Source: Chondromyces crocatus (lineage in GTDB: Bacteria > Myxococcota_A > Polyangia > Polyangiales > Polyangiaceae). From it: 64,000 bases of DNA. Positions 55,659-64,000 of the stretch are shown here, piece by piece. The translations under genes and the position numbers were made by a program. The DNA is taken from assembly GCF_001189295.1 (NCBI RefSeq), contig NZ_CP012159.1, positions 6,154,525 through 6,218,524 on the forward strand, given 5' to 3'. The notes beneath the pieces are model-generated. The model was not told the DNA's origin. It did not search any database and worked only from the letters and a program-made list of their open reading frames with translations. Numbering within the stretch: position 1 is the stretch's first letter; each line of letters begins with the position of its first letter.

Positions 55659-55874
55659 CGCGCCTCGACGTACCCTCCCCCGGCGCGTCGAACGTCACCA
55701 TCCATCCGCCCGCCCGATACGTTTCGCCGCCGACCAGCGCCGACCGTCTCAGAAGCAAACACCGCGCCTCGCATTCGCTTCTCTGCACCGCCTGAGACCG
55801 CGCGATGAACCCCCTCGTGTCCGCGCGGACCCCCCTAGCCAACGCCTCGCGGGCGAGGTAGCAACTCAAACATT

Positions 55875-56354
55875 ATGCGTCCATCTATTGCGACGCCCAG
55901 CTCCAAGGACAACCCTCGGCTGGGTGACGTGCTTGACTTCATGAGGTTGCTCTGGGCCGTCGACCATGGACTCCAGTCCATGTCGAAACGAATGGAAGCG
56001 AAGATCGGCGTGACGGGCCCACAGCGCCTCGTCATCCGCATCGTCGGCCGCTACCCCGGCATCTCCGCCGGCGAGCTGGCGGAGATCCTCGAACTGCACC
56101 CCAGCACGCTCACCGGCGTCCTTCGACGCCTCCAGGAGCGTGGCATCGTCGAGCGCCGCGCCGACCCCAAGGACGGCCGCCGCGCGCTCTTCGAACTCAC
56201 CCCCCGCGGCAAGGAGCTCGACGCCATGCGCGTGGGCACCGTCGAATCCATCGTCCGCTCCACCATCAAGACCCTGCCTCGGCGCAAGATCGAGTCTGCC
56301 CAGGAAGTGCTGACCACCCTCGCCGAGTCCCTGCGCCCCGAAGACGAAGAGTGA
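55875..56354 (+). CDS. MarR-family transcription regulator
   Basis: 159 residues. The winged helix fits MarR: LGDVLDFMRLLWAVDHGLQS, GVTGPQRLVIRIVGRYPGIS, LAEILELHPSTLTGVLRRLQ (recognition helix) and the wing RRADPKDGRRALFELTPRGK. C-terminal helices would dimerise. MarR proteins bind palindromes and respond to small ligands or redox signals. It overlaps the lipoprotein gene downstream by 4 bases (GTGA). Confidence 0.93.
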   Translation: MRPSIATPSSKDNPRLGDVLDFMRLLWAVDHGLQSMSKRMEAKIGVTGPQRLVIRIVGRYPGISAGELAEILELHPSTLTGVLRRLQERGIVERRADPKDGRRALFELTPRGKELDAMRVGTVESIVRSTIKTLPRRKIESAQEVLTTLAESLRPEDEE

Positions 56355-56782
56355 TCCTGAAAAGCCCCCTCCGCGCCCTCTCCATCGCCACCTTCCTCCT
56401 CGTCACGCCACTCCTCTCGGGGTGTGGCGGTGACGACGGAGACTCGACCGGCAAAGAGGACACCGACCCTCCGGACGACGGCAAGCTGCGCCCGCCCACG
56501 AACGGCGTGCGCATTGCCGAAGCCGAAGCGTGCCAGACCCTCCTGGACGCATTCGACGACAAGCGCACGGAGCTCGGCTGCACCCTCTCCACCGGCCGCA
56601 CGTGCCCCGACCTCGTCCGCGCGCAGGTCATGGGCGACCGCTGCCTGCAATACGATCAGGGCACCGTGAATGGCTGCACGGCCCACTACGATGCCCAGAT
56701 CGATTGCGCCACCCTCACTGCGGCCATGAACGACTGCGTCGTCACCGCGTACTCCGGCACCACCTCTCCCGACTGCTCCTGA
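56351..56782 (+). CDS. Small lipoprotein coupled to the MarR gene
   Basis: 143 residues from a GTG overlapping the marR-type stop. The signal has lipobox LLSGC (Cys25), then an acidic linker (GGDDGDSTGKEDTDPPDDG). The folded part has six further cysteines (CQTLL, CTLSTGRTCPDLV, CLQY, CTAHYDAQIDC, CVVTA, CS). Secreted disulphide-rich protein of unknown role; its coupling suggests regulation by the MarR protein. Confidence 0.65.
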   Translation: MILKSPLRALSIATFLLVTPLLSGCGGDDGDSTGKEDTDPPDDGKLRPPTNGVRIAEAEACQTLLDAFDDKRTELGCTLSTGRTCPDLVRAQVMGDRCLQYDQGTVNGCTAHYDAQIDCATLTAAMNDCVVTAYSGTTSPDCS

Positions 56783-56916
56783 TCCCCGCCCTGCTTCCTC
56801 GGGGGCACGTCGACGCTCGGCATTTCGGTGTGAAATGCGTCAGCGCCCGACGCATTGGCGCATGGTGAGAGGTGCGTGGGGCGGTTGGTGAGGAGCTGCC
56901 TCGGTGGGGAGGCGCT

Positions 56917-57735
56917 TCAGCCGAACTCGTCGATCAGCACCGACAGCACCTCGTTGTCGGCAAAAATCTCCTCCACGGCAGCCTCGGACTCCAGCACGGC
57001 GATGGTCCGCGCTCGCCGCTTCTCCGCATTCCGGATCGCGAGTGCCGTGCTGAGCGCATCGAGCAGCGACTTCTGATCCATCCCCTCGTCGACCGCGACG
57101 AGCCCACGCTCCTCCAGCACCTCGAGAAAGGATCGCGCCGTGCGCGCCGCCGTGACCGCCGGTGCGACGGGAAGCGGGGCCAGCGGCGCATCGAGCAGCG
57201 TCAGATCCTCCTCCTCCGCATCGGGACGGCTCGCCACCAGGCGCGCGTCCATGTCATCGGCCAGCCACGTCATCCACGTGCGCAGATCCGGCGCCACCAG
57301 GATCCCCTCCCCCGTCTCGTGATCCCACGCGAACACCTCCCCCGACCGGAGGTCCACGTACAGCACGTTCCCCCCGGCATCCTCACCGAACGGCAGCCAA
57401 CGATCCGACCACCCGATCCCGAGATCCAGCATGAACTGGTGCCGCGCGCGCGCCTTGTACATCGGCAGCCACCACATCCACCGCGCCCACTCCGCCTCCC
57501 GTGGCACACGCGCCGCCGCGAACACCGTCGGCCGCTCCTCGCGTGCTCCGTCATGCGCGAAGTACGCCTCCTTCAGCGACGCCGGTACCGGCGCGCGCAC
57601 ACTCCGCTCCAGCGCGTGCAGCGCCTCGACCGTCGCCGGGCCGCTGAGCTGCTGCCCGATGAACGGCGCATGCGCACGCAACCACCGATCGATACGAGGC
57701 CAAGGGTTCTCGAGAGGTGCGGACAAGTCAGGCAT
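56917..57735 (-). CDS. SMI1/KNR4 (SUKH)-family protein
   Basis: 272 residues. Residues ~30-165 carry the SUKH signature: LERSVRAPVPASLKEAYFAH (LP..L...Y), HDG, WWLPMYKARARHQFMLDLG, WLPFGEDAGGNVLYVDL (the conserved D..GN) and an acidic WDHETGEG. The C-terminal ~100 residues are an additional helical domain. In bacteria SUKH proteins are often immunity proteins of toxin systems; some have other, unknown roles. No toxin is visible next to it. Confidence 0.8.
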   Translation of the reverse strand: MPDLSAPLENPWPRIDRWLRAHAPFIGQQLSGPATVEALHALERSVRAPVPASLKEAYFAHDGAREERPTVFAAARVPREAEWARWMWWLPMYKARARHQFMLDLGIGWSDRWLPFGEDAGGNVLYVDLRSGEVFAWDHETGEGILVAPDLRTWMTWLADDMDARLVASRPDAEEEDLTLLDAPLAPLPVAPAVTAARTARSFLEVLEERGLVAVDEGMDQKSLLDALSTALAIRNAEKRRARTIAVLESEAAVEEIFADNEVLSVLIDEFG

Positions 57736-57922
57736 GTTCGCGAGTCTACGCTTCCCATCCGGTCACTGCGCGCTTCATCCCGCGACGATCCGCGGGCGCT
57801 GTGGTCCCGGTGACGGCCTGCATCGCCGCGTGTCACACGCTACAACGCTGCCCCTCGACGCCACCGTCCATGCTGCTCGTGGCCCCCTCGCTCGACGGCA
57901 TCTCCCGACCCCGGACATCGCA

Positions 57923-58651
57923 TCAACGCCGAAAGCGGAAGCCCTCCGGCAGCGGGATGGGATCCTCTTCCACCGCTCGCTTCGACTCCGGCAGCCCCGG
58001 GTATCCGCCGAAAGCCGCGCGATACCGGAATACGGCCTCCGCCCCTTCGCCGCGCTCCCGCATGGCGCGCAGCTCGGCAAAAAACGCCGGCACCTCCTCT
58101 GCGCTCCCGAGCACCGGCTGATCGAACGCCGGCAACGCCTCCCGAGGCTCGTTTGCGAGACGCCACAGCCGCTCGATCAACCGCGCATGCTCCGGCGTCC
58201 GTGGCAGCTCATAGATCATGCTCTCCAGAGACAGATCATCGGCCGCACCGCGCACCACCTCGGCGAGCTGCGCGAACAGCACCTCACTCTCCGGAAACTC
58301 CGTCAGTGCCTCGATCAAGAGAAACAGCGCCCCCTCATCCCCGCCGAGCGCGCGCTCGATGCGCACCTGCGCCACCGTGAGCCGCTCGAACGACGCTCCC
58401 CCCGTGGCGGCCGCTTCCGATCGCGCCCGCTCGAACGCGACGAGATAGCCCCGACTCTCCTCGTCCGTCAGCTCCGGAGAACGCGCCCGGTGCGCCTCGA
58501 ACCGCGCCAGCAATGCCTCTGCGACCCCGTCGGTCGACGACGACCCGATGGAGCCCCACGCGAGCGAATCGCTCTCCCCTCCCTCACCGTCTGGATCGCC
58601 ACCCAGCGCGTGCCGCAAGCCCTGCTCCGGATCGTCGTCGGACGTCGTCAT
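57923..58651 (-). CDS. Hypothetical protein upstream of the SUKH gene
   Basis: 242 residues, soluble, acidic. The first ~45 residues are disordered; the rest is helical (GVAEALLARFEAHRARSPEL, AQVRIERALGGDEGALFLLI, LSLESMIYELPRTPEHARLI) with a basic C-terminus (EGFRFRR). Same strand as the SUKH gene with a 187-base gap. No family is recognised. Confidence 0.5.
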   Translation of the reverse strand: MTTSDDDPEQGLRHALGGDPDGEGGESDSLAWGSIGSSSTDGVAEALLARFEAHRARSPELTDEESRGYLVAFERARSEAAATGGASFERLTVAQVRIERALGGDEGALFLLIEALTEFPESEVLFAQLAEVVRGAADDLSLESMIYELPRTPEHARLIERLWRLANEPREALPAFDQPVLGSAEEVPAFFAELRAMRERGEGAEAVFRYRAAFGGYPGLPESKRAVEEDPIPLPEGFRFRR

Positions 58652-58693
58652 GGCGCCACTCTAGCTGCCCCTCACGCGCCGCAGCGCTTCCAT

Positions 58694-58741
58694 CGTGACG
58701 CGTGCCCTCGGTAGTCTCCGGGCGCGGAGGGCGAACTCGAC
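58694..58741 (+). promoter_or_regulatory. Upstream box shared by the two NACHT genes (copy 1)
   Basis: This 48-base stretch ends at the ATG of the first NACHT gene and resembles 61625-61673 before the second. Shared parts: CGTGACGCGT, a GGTAGTCT/GATAGGCT element (possible -10) about 25-30 bases before the ATG, GAGGGCGAACTCGAC/GAGAGCGAGTTCGAC. It was duplicated with the gene and is conserved better than expected for spacer DNA. Confidence 0.45.
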
Positions 58742-61579
58742 ATGAATCCGGTGACTGTGGACGGTGCGCTGACGGTGGCGGCAGGAATCTTCCGCGCTGC
58801 ACTCACCGAGGACAGGTTCCAACCGCGCTGGACCCTCGACCCAGCGGCGCTCCTCACGCTCACCCACTTCGCCGAGGAAAGCCGCGTGCTCGCAGGGATG
58901 CTGCCGCCCGGCAGCATCGGGGCTCCTGGAGTCGTCCTGGCGCAACACGTCGCAGTCACCCTGCGGGCCTTTGCCCTCGCGCTGAACCGCCAGCAGGTGC
59001 TCGACGGACGGCGACATCCCACACCGCTCCAAGCGCCAGGCACACGAACCACGCGCGACGTGGAGCACGAACCACCGCGCCCTGATGACCCCGGGCAGCC
59101 CCTCCCCGAGCAGCGCTCGAAGGACGCAGAACGTCGCCTGAAGCTCGCGCTGGATCACCTCGCCCGCGCCGATGGACGCCCGCTCGCGGCCCCCTTCGAT
59201 CCCCGCTCCGCACGGCTCGACGCGCCGCTCGCATCCCCCGTCCATCAAGCTCTCCTTCACGCCTTCGCGCATCCCGCCGCGACATCGGCCCCCGGCGAGA
59301 ACGGAACACCTCCCTGGCTCGATCGGGAGACCCCGGAGGCCCGCGCGACCTTCGAGCGCCTCTACGTCCTGTGCCACGCAGAGGCGATGACCTCGGCCCT
59401 GGGATCCTCCCTCGTCCGCGCCATCCATGCGATCGCTCCCAGATCGCCCCAGCTCCTGCGCGGCGCCCTCCTGCGGTCCCTCTGCACATGGGGAGCACAG
59501 CACGTGTTCGGTGAAGTCGACGCGGTGAGCATCCCGCACCTGCCCCTCGAGGCCCTCGACGTGGGTCCCGCCGCCACCTGGAAACCTCCCCCGAACCACC
59601 CGCGAACACCGGCCGCCGAGACCGTTCAGGGGCTGCTCGAACAGCTGCTCGCGATCTCCCCCATCGTCCTCGTGTGCGGTGCCCCCGGCTGTGGCAAGTC
59701 CCTCATCGCGCGGAAGATCGCCGCTGCATGGGCTGCGTCCCAGGTGACGGCACGCGCGAGCGCGACGACCTCCGATCTTCCCGTCCCCATCGTGATCGAC
59801 GGCGGCGTGGACTTCGCGAGCCACGACCCCTGCCTGAGCACCGCCCTGCGTCGTGCCCTCCTGCGCCAGGCCGAAGGGCTCGGTCTCGCGCAGCTCGTCG
59901 ACGACGAAGCACGGAAACCTCCCTCGGACAGCGAGCGCGTGATCTACATCGTGGATGGCCTCGATGAAGCAGGCCTTTCACGTGCCGGCGTGGCGTCCCT
60001 GTTCAATGACCTCCTGCAGACCACCAGCGACACCCATCGCGCCGTGGTGTTCTTGCGATGGGAAGCGATCCCGGACGCGAAGGAGATCTCCAGCCTGCCG
60101 ACGGTGACCCTCCACCCCTCCCTCGGTGGCTACTACGGATCCCGCACCGACACGGCGAGGTGGCTGGAACTCTGGAACCAGCGCAACGGCAAGGCAATGC
60201 TCTCGATGGGCCAGCTGATCGCGCGCGTCCCGGGCGAGGCGCTGAAGACGCCGCTTCTGCTGTTCATGGCCGCGCTGACCTGCGAAACCCAGCCCTCGGG
60301 CGAAGGGTGGGATGACGAAGGAATGCCCGCGTCCTTCCAGGGCCACGAACCCAGCGTGCTGGGAGCGCTCTACGAACGCTTCTTCCGTCGACTCACCCTG
60401 GACCAGTGCGACCACGCACGCACGCACGATCCCGCGACCTGGGAGGCTGTCGGGCGCCTCCTGCAAGCCCTCCGCGAGCGCCATCCAGCAGACCTGTCCG
60501 GCCCCGAGCACGCCCCGACGGCGCGCGCCCGGGCCATGCTCTGGCTCCTGTCCCGATTCGCCTGGGCGACCCACGCGCACCAGGGCCACGGCGAGACGCT
60601 GAGCCCGACGGACGCCGCGCGACTCCTGCAACGAGAACTCGGCCTCCCGCCCGAGACTTCTGGCCGCCTCCTCGTCCGTGCGGCGCAGTCCATCCTCCTC
60701 CAGGCCGACACACCCGGAGAAGACGGCCCCCTCGTGTTCGGCCATCGGACCTTCCGCGAGTTCTTCGTCGCCCGCTACTGGGCCCTCGTTCTGCGCCGGG
60801 TCATCGCCGAACCCGACAGAGCGGACCGACGCTCCCACGAGACCACCTTGCTGGAAGGACGCTTGCTCGGCGCGACGGATGAAAGCTTCTCCTTCCTCCT
60901 GGGCATGCTGAACGGCCCGTCCTGGAGCGAGCCGCAGCGCCGCGCCCTCGTTCCCTGGGCCCAGGCGAGCTTCCTCGACGAGACCCCCGACTTCCTCCGA
61001 CCCGAGCGACCGAGGCCCGAGGACGACCGACGACCCGCCTTGCGGGAGGCGGCGCTGGCGATCGGAAGCTCGCTGAGCGGCTCACCAGGGATCGTGGCGA
61101 CCGAGCCCACGACCCTGAAGACGCTGCTGACCAGGCTGTCGATCACCGTCTCCGAGCCCATCCTGAGAGCTCCTCGCTTCTCCTGCGACGACGCCGATCT
61201 CGAGGGCGTCGACCTGCGTCGATGTCACCTCGACGGTGCCAACCTCCCGCGCGCGAACCTCACGTCGGCGAACCTGGAGCACGCTTCCCTGAGCGGCGCG
61301 AACCTGAGCGGCGCGACCTTGCAGTATGGGTGCCTGAACTGGGCAGACCTCTCCGGTGCAACCCTGGCGGGTGCGAACGTGTCCCGCACCGTCCTGTACA
61401 AGGCAAACCTCCGAGGAGCGAACCTCGCCGGAGCCGACTTCCGAGAGGTGAACGCATTCCTCACCGATCTCCGCGACACGAACCTCGTGGGGGCCAGGTT
61501 GGACCAAAACCAGCTTCTGACCGCAAAGATGGAGGGCGCTCTGCGCGACCCGCCAAAACCGGGTGGCCAGCAACGGTGA
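58742..61579 (+). CDS. NACHT-type STAND NTPase with C-terminal pentapeptide repeats
   Basis: 945 residues. N-terminal ~290 residues are an uncharacterised helical domain (VTVDGALTVAAGIFRAALTE). The NTPase has Walker A VCGAPGCGKSLIARKIA (Lys319) and Walker B IYIVDGLDEAG (~402), the NACHT form, followed by the helical region with FGHRTFREFFVARYWAL (~672), typical of NACHT proteins. Residues ~818-925 are pentapeptide repeats of the A(N/D)LxX type (GANLPRANLTSANLEHASLS, GANLAGADF), a right-handed beta-helix probably serving as sensor or scaffold. STAND NTPases of this kind include bacterial NLR-like (Avs) antiphage proteins. No effector nuclease or protease domain is obvious. Confidence 0.85.
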   Translation: MNPVTVDGALTVAAGIFRAALTEDRFQPRWTLDPAALLTLTHFAEESRVLAGMLPPGSIGAPGVVLAQHVAVTLRAFALALNRQQVLDGRRHPTPLQAPGTRTTRDVEHEPPRPDDPGQPLPEQRSKDAERRLKLALDHLARADGRPLAAPFDPRSARLDAPLASPVHQALLHAFAHPAATSAPGENGTPPWLDRETPEARATFERLYVLCHAEAMTSALGSSLVRAIHAIAPRSPQLLRGALLRSLCTWGAQHVFGEVDAVSIPHLPLEALDVGPAATWKPPPNHPRTPAAETVQGLLEQLLAISPIVLVCGAPGCGKSLIARKIAAAWAASQVTARASATTSDLPVPIVIDGGVDFASHDPCLSTALRRALLRQAEGLGLAQLVDDEARKPPSDSERVIYIVDGLDEAGLSRAGVASLFNDLLQTTSDTHRAVVFLRWEAIPDAKEISSLPTVTLHPSLGGYYGSRTDTARWLELWNQRNGKAMLSMGQLIARVPGEALKTPLLLFMAALTCETQPSGEGWDDEGMPASFQGHEPSVLGALYERFFRRLTLDQCDHARTHDPATWEAVGRLLQALRERHPADLSGPEHAPTARARAMLWLLSRFAWATHAHQGHGETLSPTDAARLLQRELGLPPETSGRLLVRAAQSILLQADTPGEDGPLVFGHRTFREFFVARYWALVLRRVIAEPDRADRRSHETTLLEGRLLGATDESFSFLLGMLNGPSWSEPQRRALVPWAQASFLDETPDFLRPERPRPEDDRRPALREAALAIGSSLSGSPGIVATEPTTLKTLLTRLSITVSEPILRAPRFSCDDADLEGVDLRRCHLDGANLPRANLTSANLEHASLSGANLSGATLQYGCLNWADLSGATLAGANVSRTVLYKANLRGANLAGADFREVNAFLTDLRDTNLVGARLDQNQLLTAKMEGALRDPPKPGGQQR

Positions 61580-61624
61580 CCGTACGCCGTGACCGCGCCG
61601 AACCGACGACGCCGAACACTTCGC

Positions 61625-61673
61625 CGTGACGCGTCCCCCCGATAGGCTGCCGAGCGTGGAGAGCGAGTTCGAC
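61625..61673 (+). promoter_or_regulatory. Upstream box shared by the two NACHT genes (copy 2)
   Basis: Second copy, 49 bases, ending at the ATG of the second NACHT gene (see the copy at 58694). It lies in the 94-base gap after the first NACHT gene, so the second gene may have its own promoter as well as readthrough. Confidence 0.45.
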
Positions 61674-64000
61674 ATGGATGCAGTGACCATCGATGGCGCG
61701 TGGAAGGTGGCGGGAGAGATCTTCCGCGCCGCCCTCACCGAGGACAGGTTCCAACCGCGCTGGACCCTCGACGCCGAGGCACTCCTGGCCCTCACCCGGT
61801 TCGCGAAGGAGACCCGCGCGCTCGCAGCCTTGCTGCCGCCCGGAGCCCTCACCGCCTCTGAAGACGCCGTGGCGCATCACATCGCCATCCTCCTGCGCGC
61901 CTTCGCTCTCGCACTGACCCGACAGAGCGCGCTCCACAGCGTGGAACGACGCACGCACCAGGCGCCCGGTGAACGAGCCAGCCTCGACATGGAGAGCGAA
62001 GCGCTGCGTCCGAAGGGCGCCGAGCCGCGCCTGAGGCTTGCCCTGGATCACCTCGCCCGAGCAGACGTCGATGTCCTCGGCCCTCCCTTCGAGCGCCTGT
62101 CCGATCTGGTCGACGCGCCGCTCGCCTCTCCCGTCTACAAGGCCCTCTGCGCCGTCTTCGCGCAAGCAGCCCTCAGCGCGGACGCGATCCCTCCCGCGCT
62201 CGATCTGGCGACCCCCGCCGCCCGCACCCCCTTCGAGCGCCTCTACCTCCTTGCGCACGCCGAGGCGATGACCTCGCCGCTCGGGGCTGCCTTCGTCCGC
62301 GCCCTTCATGCGACCGCGTCCATGTCTCCTTCGTTTCTGCGCGGCGTCTTGATGCGCTCGCTCTCCGCCTCGCGAGTTCGGTCCATGTTCGGTGAAGCCG
62401 ACGCCCTGCGGATCCCTCACCTCCCCCTCGAAGCCTTCGACCTCGATCTCCTGGCGACCTGGACCGAGCCACCGAATTTCCAGCGCCACGCGACGCCACG
62501 CCCTCTCCTCGGGTTGATCGACGAGCTGCTCGCCAAGCACCGCATCGTCATCGTCTGTGGCGCACCTGGTCGTGGCCAGTCGCTCACCGCGCGCAAGATC
62601 ACCTCGGCCTGGGCCGACCGTCACGTCACGGTCGACCCCAGCATGGCCTCGGATCTCACGTTCCCCCTCGTCATCGACGGGGGCCGCGACATCGCGCACC
62701 ACGACCCCTCCCTGGGCGCCGCCGTGCGCTGCGCCCTTCAGCGCAAGGCCGACTCCCTCGGCATCACTGCGGTCATCGACGAGGCCTCGCTGGCGGTCAC
62801 CTCGCCTGGCGACCGTGTGGTCTACGTGGTGGATGGACTCGACGAAGCAGGACTCACGCTGACCGCCACGGAAGCGCTGTTCCGGGACCTCGTCCATGCG
62901 ACCCGTGACACCCACCGTGCGATCGTGTTCTCGCGCAAGGCTGCGCTCCCCGATACGAAGGCCTTCGCCGAACATCCCATCGTGTACATCGAGGATCTCT
63001 CGCCCCACACCTCACCGGCTGGCGGCCAGATCGCCGCGTGGCTGGAGCGCTGGAACCTGCGGAGCGGCAAGGCGCCCCTCACCGTGGAGCAGTTCAAGGA
63101 GCGCGGCCTGGTCGACGCAGCGGGCACGCCGCTCGTGCTGTTCATGAGGGCGCTGACCTGGGAGGCCCAGCCGCCGACCGATGGATCCGACGATGAAGGC
63201 GTCGCCCGCCCCGGGCTGGGTCAGCCTCAAGGACCGCAGGGGGCGCTCCACGAACGCTTCTTCCGTCAGCTCGCCACGGCGCAGTGCGACCATGCGCGAG
63301 CGTGCGACGCTGCAACCTGGGAGGCCTTCACGCGGCTGCTGCATGCGGTGAGCGAGCGCCATCCGGGGGAGGTCGCTTTCCTGGAGGACGACCCCTCGGC
63401 CGCACGCGCGCAGGGGATGCTCTGGCTGCTGTCGCGGCTCGCCTGGGCGATCCATGGGCGCCGTGGGCGGGGGCAGGCGCTGACGGTGCAGGATGCGGTG
63501 CGCCTCCTCGAAGCCGAGCTCGGGGTGACTGCTGAGCCCTGGGGAAGGCAGCTCGTGCGCGCAGCGATGACGCTGATGCTTCCGCTCGAGCCGGCCGGTG
63601 AAGATGGTCCCCTCGTGTTCGGCCACCGTGCATTCCGGGAGTTCTTCGTCGCGCGGTACTGGGCGCTCGTGCTGCGCCGGATCGTCGCTCGGCCCGGAGC
63701 GGAGGCGCGACGGGTTCACGAAGGGACGTTGCTGGAGGGGCGCTTGCTCGGTGCAGCGGATGAGAGCTTCGCCTTCCTGCTGGAGAAGCTGAATGGTCCT
63801 TCCTGGAGTGAGGCGGAGCGCGAGGCGCTCTTGCAGTGGGCCCATGACGCCTTCGTCGATGAGACGTCCGATTTTCTGCGGCCCGAGCGGCCGCGGTGGG
63901 AGGAGGATCGGCGGCCGGCGTTGCGGGAGGCGGCGCTGGCGATCGGAAGCTTGATGAGCGGCGCGACGGGGATGGTGGTGGGTGAGCGGCGGGCGTTGAA
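61674..64000 (+). CDS. NACHT-type NTPase paralog with altered P-loop (3' end outside window)
   Basis: 775 codons are visible. It is collinear with the NACHT protein just upstream: TIDGAWKVAGEIFRAALTED at the start, RIVIVCGAPGRGQSLTARK, VVYVVDGLDEAGLTLTATEA, FGHRAFREFFVARYWALVLR, and EDRRPALREAALAIGS near the edge. The P-loop lysine is replaced by Gln302 (codon CAG at 62577-62579), while the Walker B acidic residues are kept, so ATP may be bound poorly or not hydrolysed. It could be a regulatory or decoy partner of the first protein. Whether pentapeptide repeats follow is unknown because the gene leaves the window. Confidence 0.85.
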   Translation, partial: MDAVTIDGAWKVAGEIFRAALTEDRFQPRWTLDAEALLALTRFAKETRALAALLPPGALTASEDAVAHHIAILLRAFALALTRQSALHSVERRTHQAPGERASLDMESEALRPKGAEPRLRLALDHLARADVDVLGPPFERLSDLVDAPLASPVYKALCAVFAQAALSADAIPPALDLATPAARTPFERLYLLAHAEAMTSPLGAAFVRALHATASMSPSFLRGVLMRSLSASRVRSMFGEADALRIPHLPLEAFDLDLLATWTEPPNFQRHATPRPLLGLIDELLAKHRIVIVCGAPGRGQSLTARKITSAWADRHVTVDPSMASDLTFPLVIDGGRDIAHHDPSLGAAVRCALQRKADSLGITAVIDEASLAVTSPGDRVVYVVDGLDEAGLTLTATEALFRDLVHATRDTHRAIVFSRKAALPDTKAFAEHPIVYIEDLSPHTSPAGGQIAAWLERWNLRSGKAPLTVEQFKERGLVDAAGTPLVLFMRALTWEAQPPTDGSDDEGVARPGLGQPQGPQGALHERFFRQLATAQCDHARACDAATWEAFTRLLHAVSERHPGEVAFLEDDPSAARAQGMLWLLSRLAWAIHGRRGRGQALTVQDAVRLLEAELGVTAEPWGRQLVRAAMTLMLPLEPAGEDGPLVFGHRAFREFFVARYWALVLRRIVARPGAEARRVHEGTLLEGRLLGAADESFAFLLEKLNGPSWSEAEREALLQWAHDAFVDETSDFLRPERPRWEEDRRPALREAALAIGSLMSGATGMVVGERRAL

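Overview
The window is about 70% GC. It carries many lipoproteins, a MYXO-CTERM sorting tail, several TPR and eukaryotic-type Ser/Thr kinase proteins, a sigma54 response regulator and very long proline-rich linkers. Together these point to a myxobacterium (Myxococcota), most likely of the Polyangiales type (Sorangium/Polyangium/Chondromyces-like); the exact genus is an inference. I see no insertion sequence, prophage, CRISPR array or rRNA.

Layout. 1-5.3 kb: a partial secreted protein, a small membrane protein, a DeaD-type RNA helicase with a DECD box, and a TPR protein. 5.4-8.5 kb: a stressosome-like operon rsbR-rsbS-rsbT followed by a second GHKL ATPase, all overlapping. 8.6-15.7 kb: a TPR protein with a dead zincin domain, a large L,D-transpeptidase and three uncharacterised proteins. 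16-22.6 kb: two lipoprotein genes in one transcription unit, one of them an apparent fusion of two secreted proteins with an internal MYXO-CTERM segment, ended by a strong terminator, then a divergent orphan gene. 22.6-26.5 kb: a methyltransferase-glycosyltransferase fusion, fructose-6-phosphate aldolase-type transaldolase, and an NtrC/NtrX-type regulator. 26.6-35.6 kb: a 42-bp palindromic tandem repeat array, then bamD, a small gene, greA, a membrane sulfatase-fold/HEAT protein, a yfgM-like gene and bamB, which makes this an outer-membrane biogenesis cluster.

35.6-36.7 kb is a gene-free gap between convergent genes. It holds G-rich direct repeats and a very good match to a dif site (XerC/XerD chromosome dimer resolution site), so the window probably spans the replication terminus. 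36.7-41.8 kb: a GNAT acetyltransferase, a proline-rich protein, a Ser/Thr kinase and a lipoprotein. 41.9-44.4 kb: an ATP-grasp ligase and a YbdK-type carboxylate-amine ligase gene, with a possible 13-codon ORF between them. 45.1-45.4 kb: tRNA-Val(UAC) and tRNA-Asp(GUC) with a promoter and a terminator.

45.9-58.7 kb: a giant kinase/pseudo-cyclase/STAND ATPase/TPR regulator, an orphan gene, an unusual lytic transglycosylase fused to an M16-like domain, an exported methyltransferase, a MarR regulator with a coupled lipoprotein gene, a SUKH-family protein and another orphan. 58.7-64 kb: two tandem NACHT-type NTPase paralogs. The first has an intact P-loop and C-terminal pentapeptide repeats; the second runs off the window and has Gln in place of the P-loop Lys. 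This pair is the best candidate here for a little-described system, possibly NLR-like defence or signalling.
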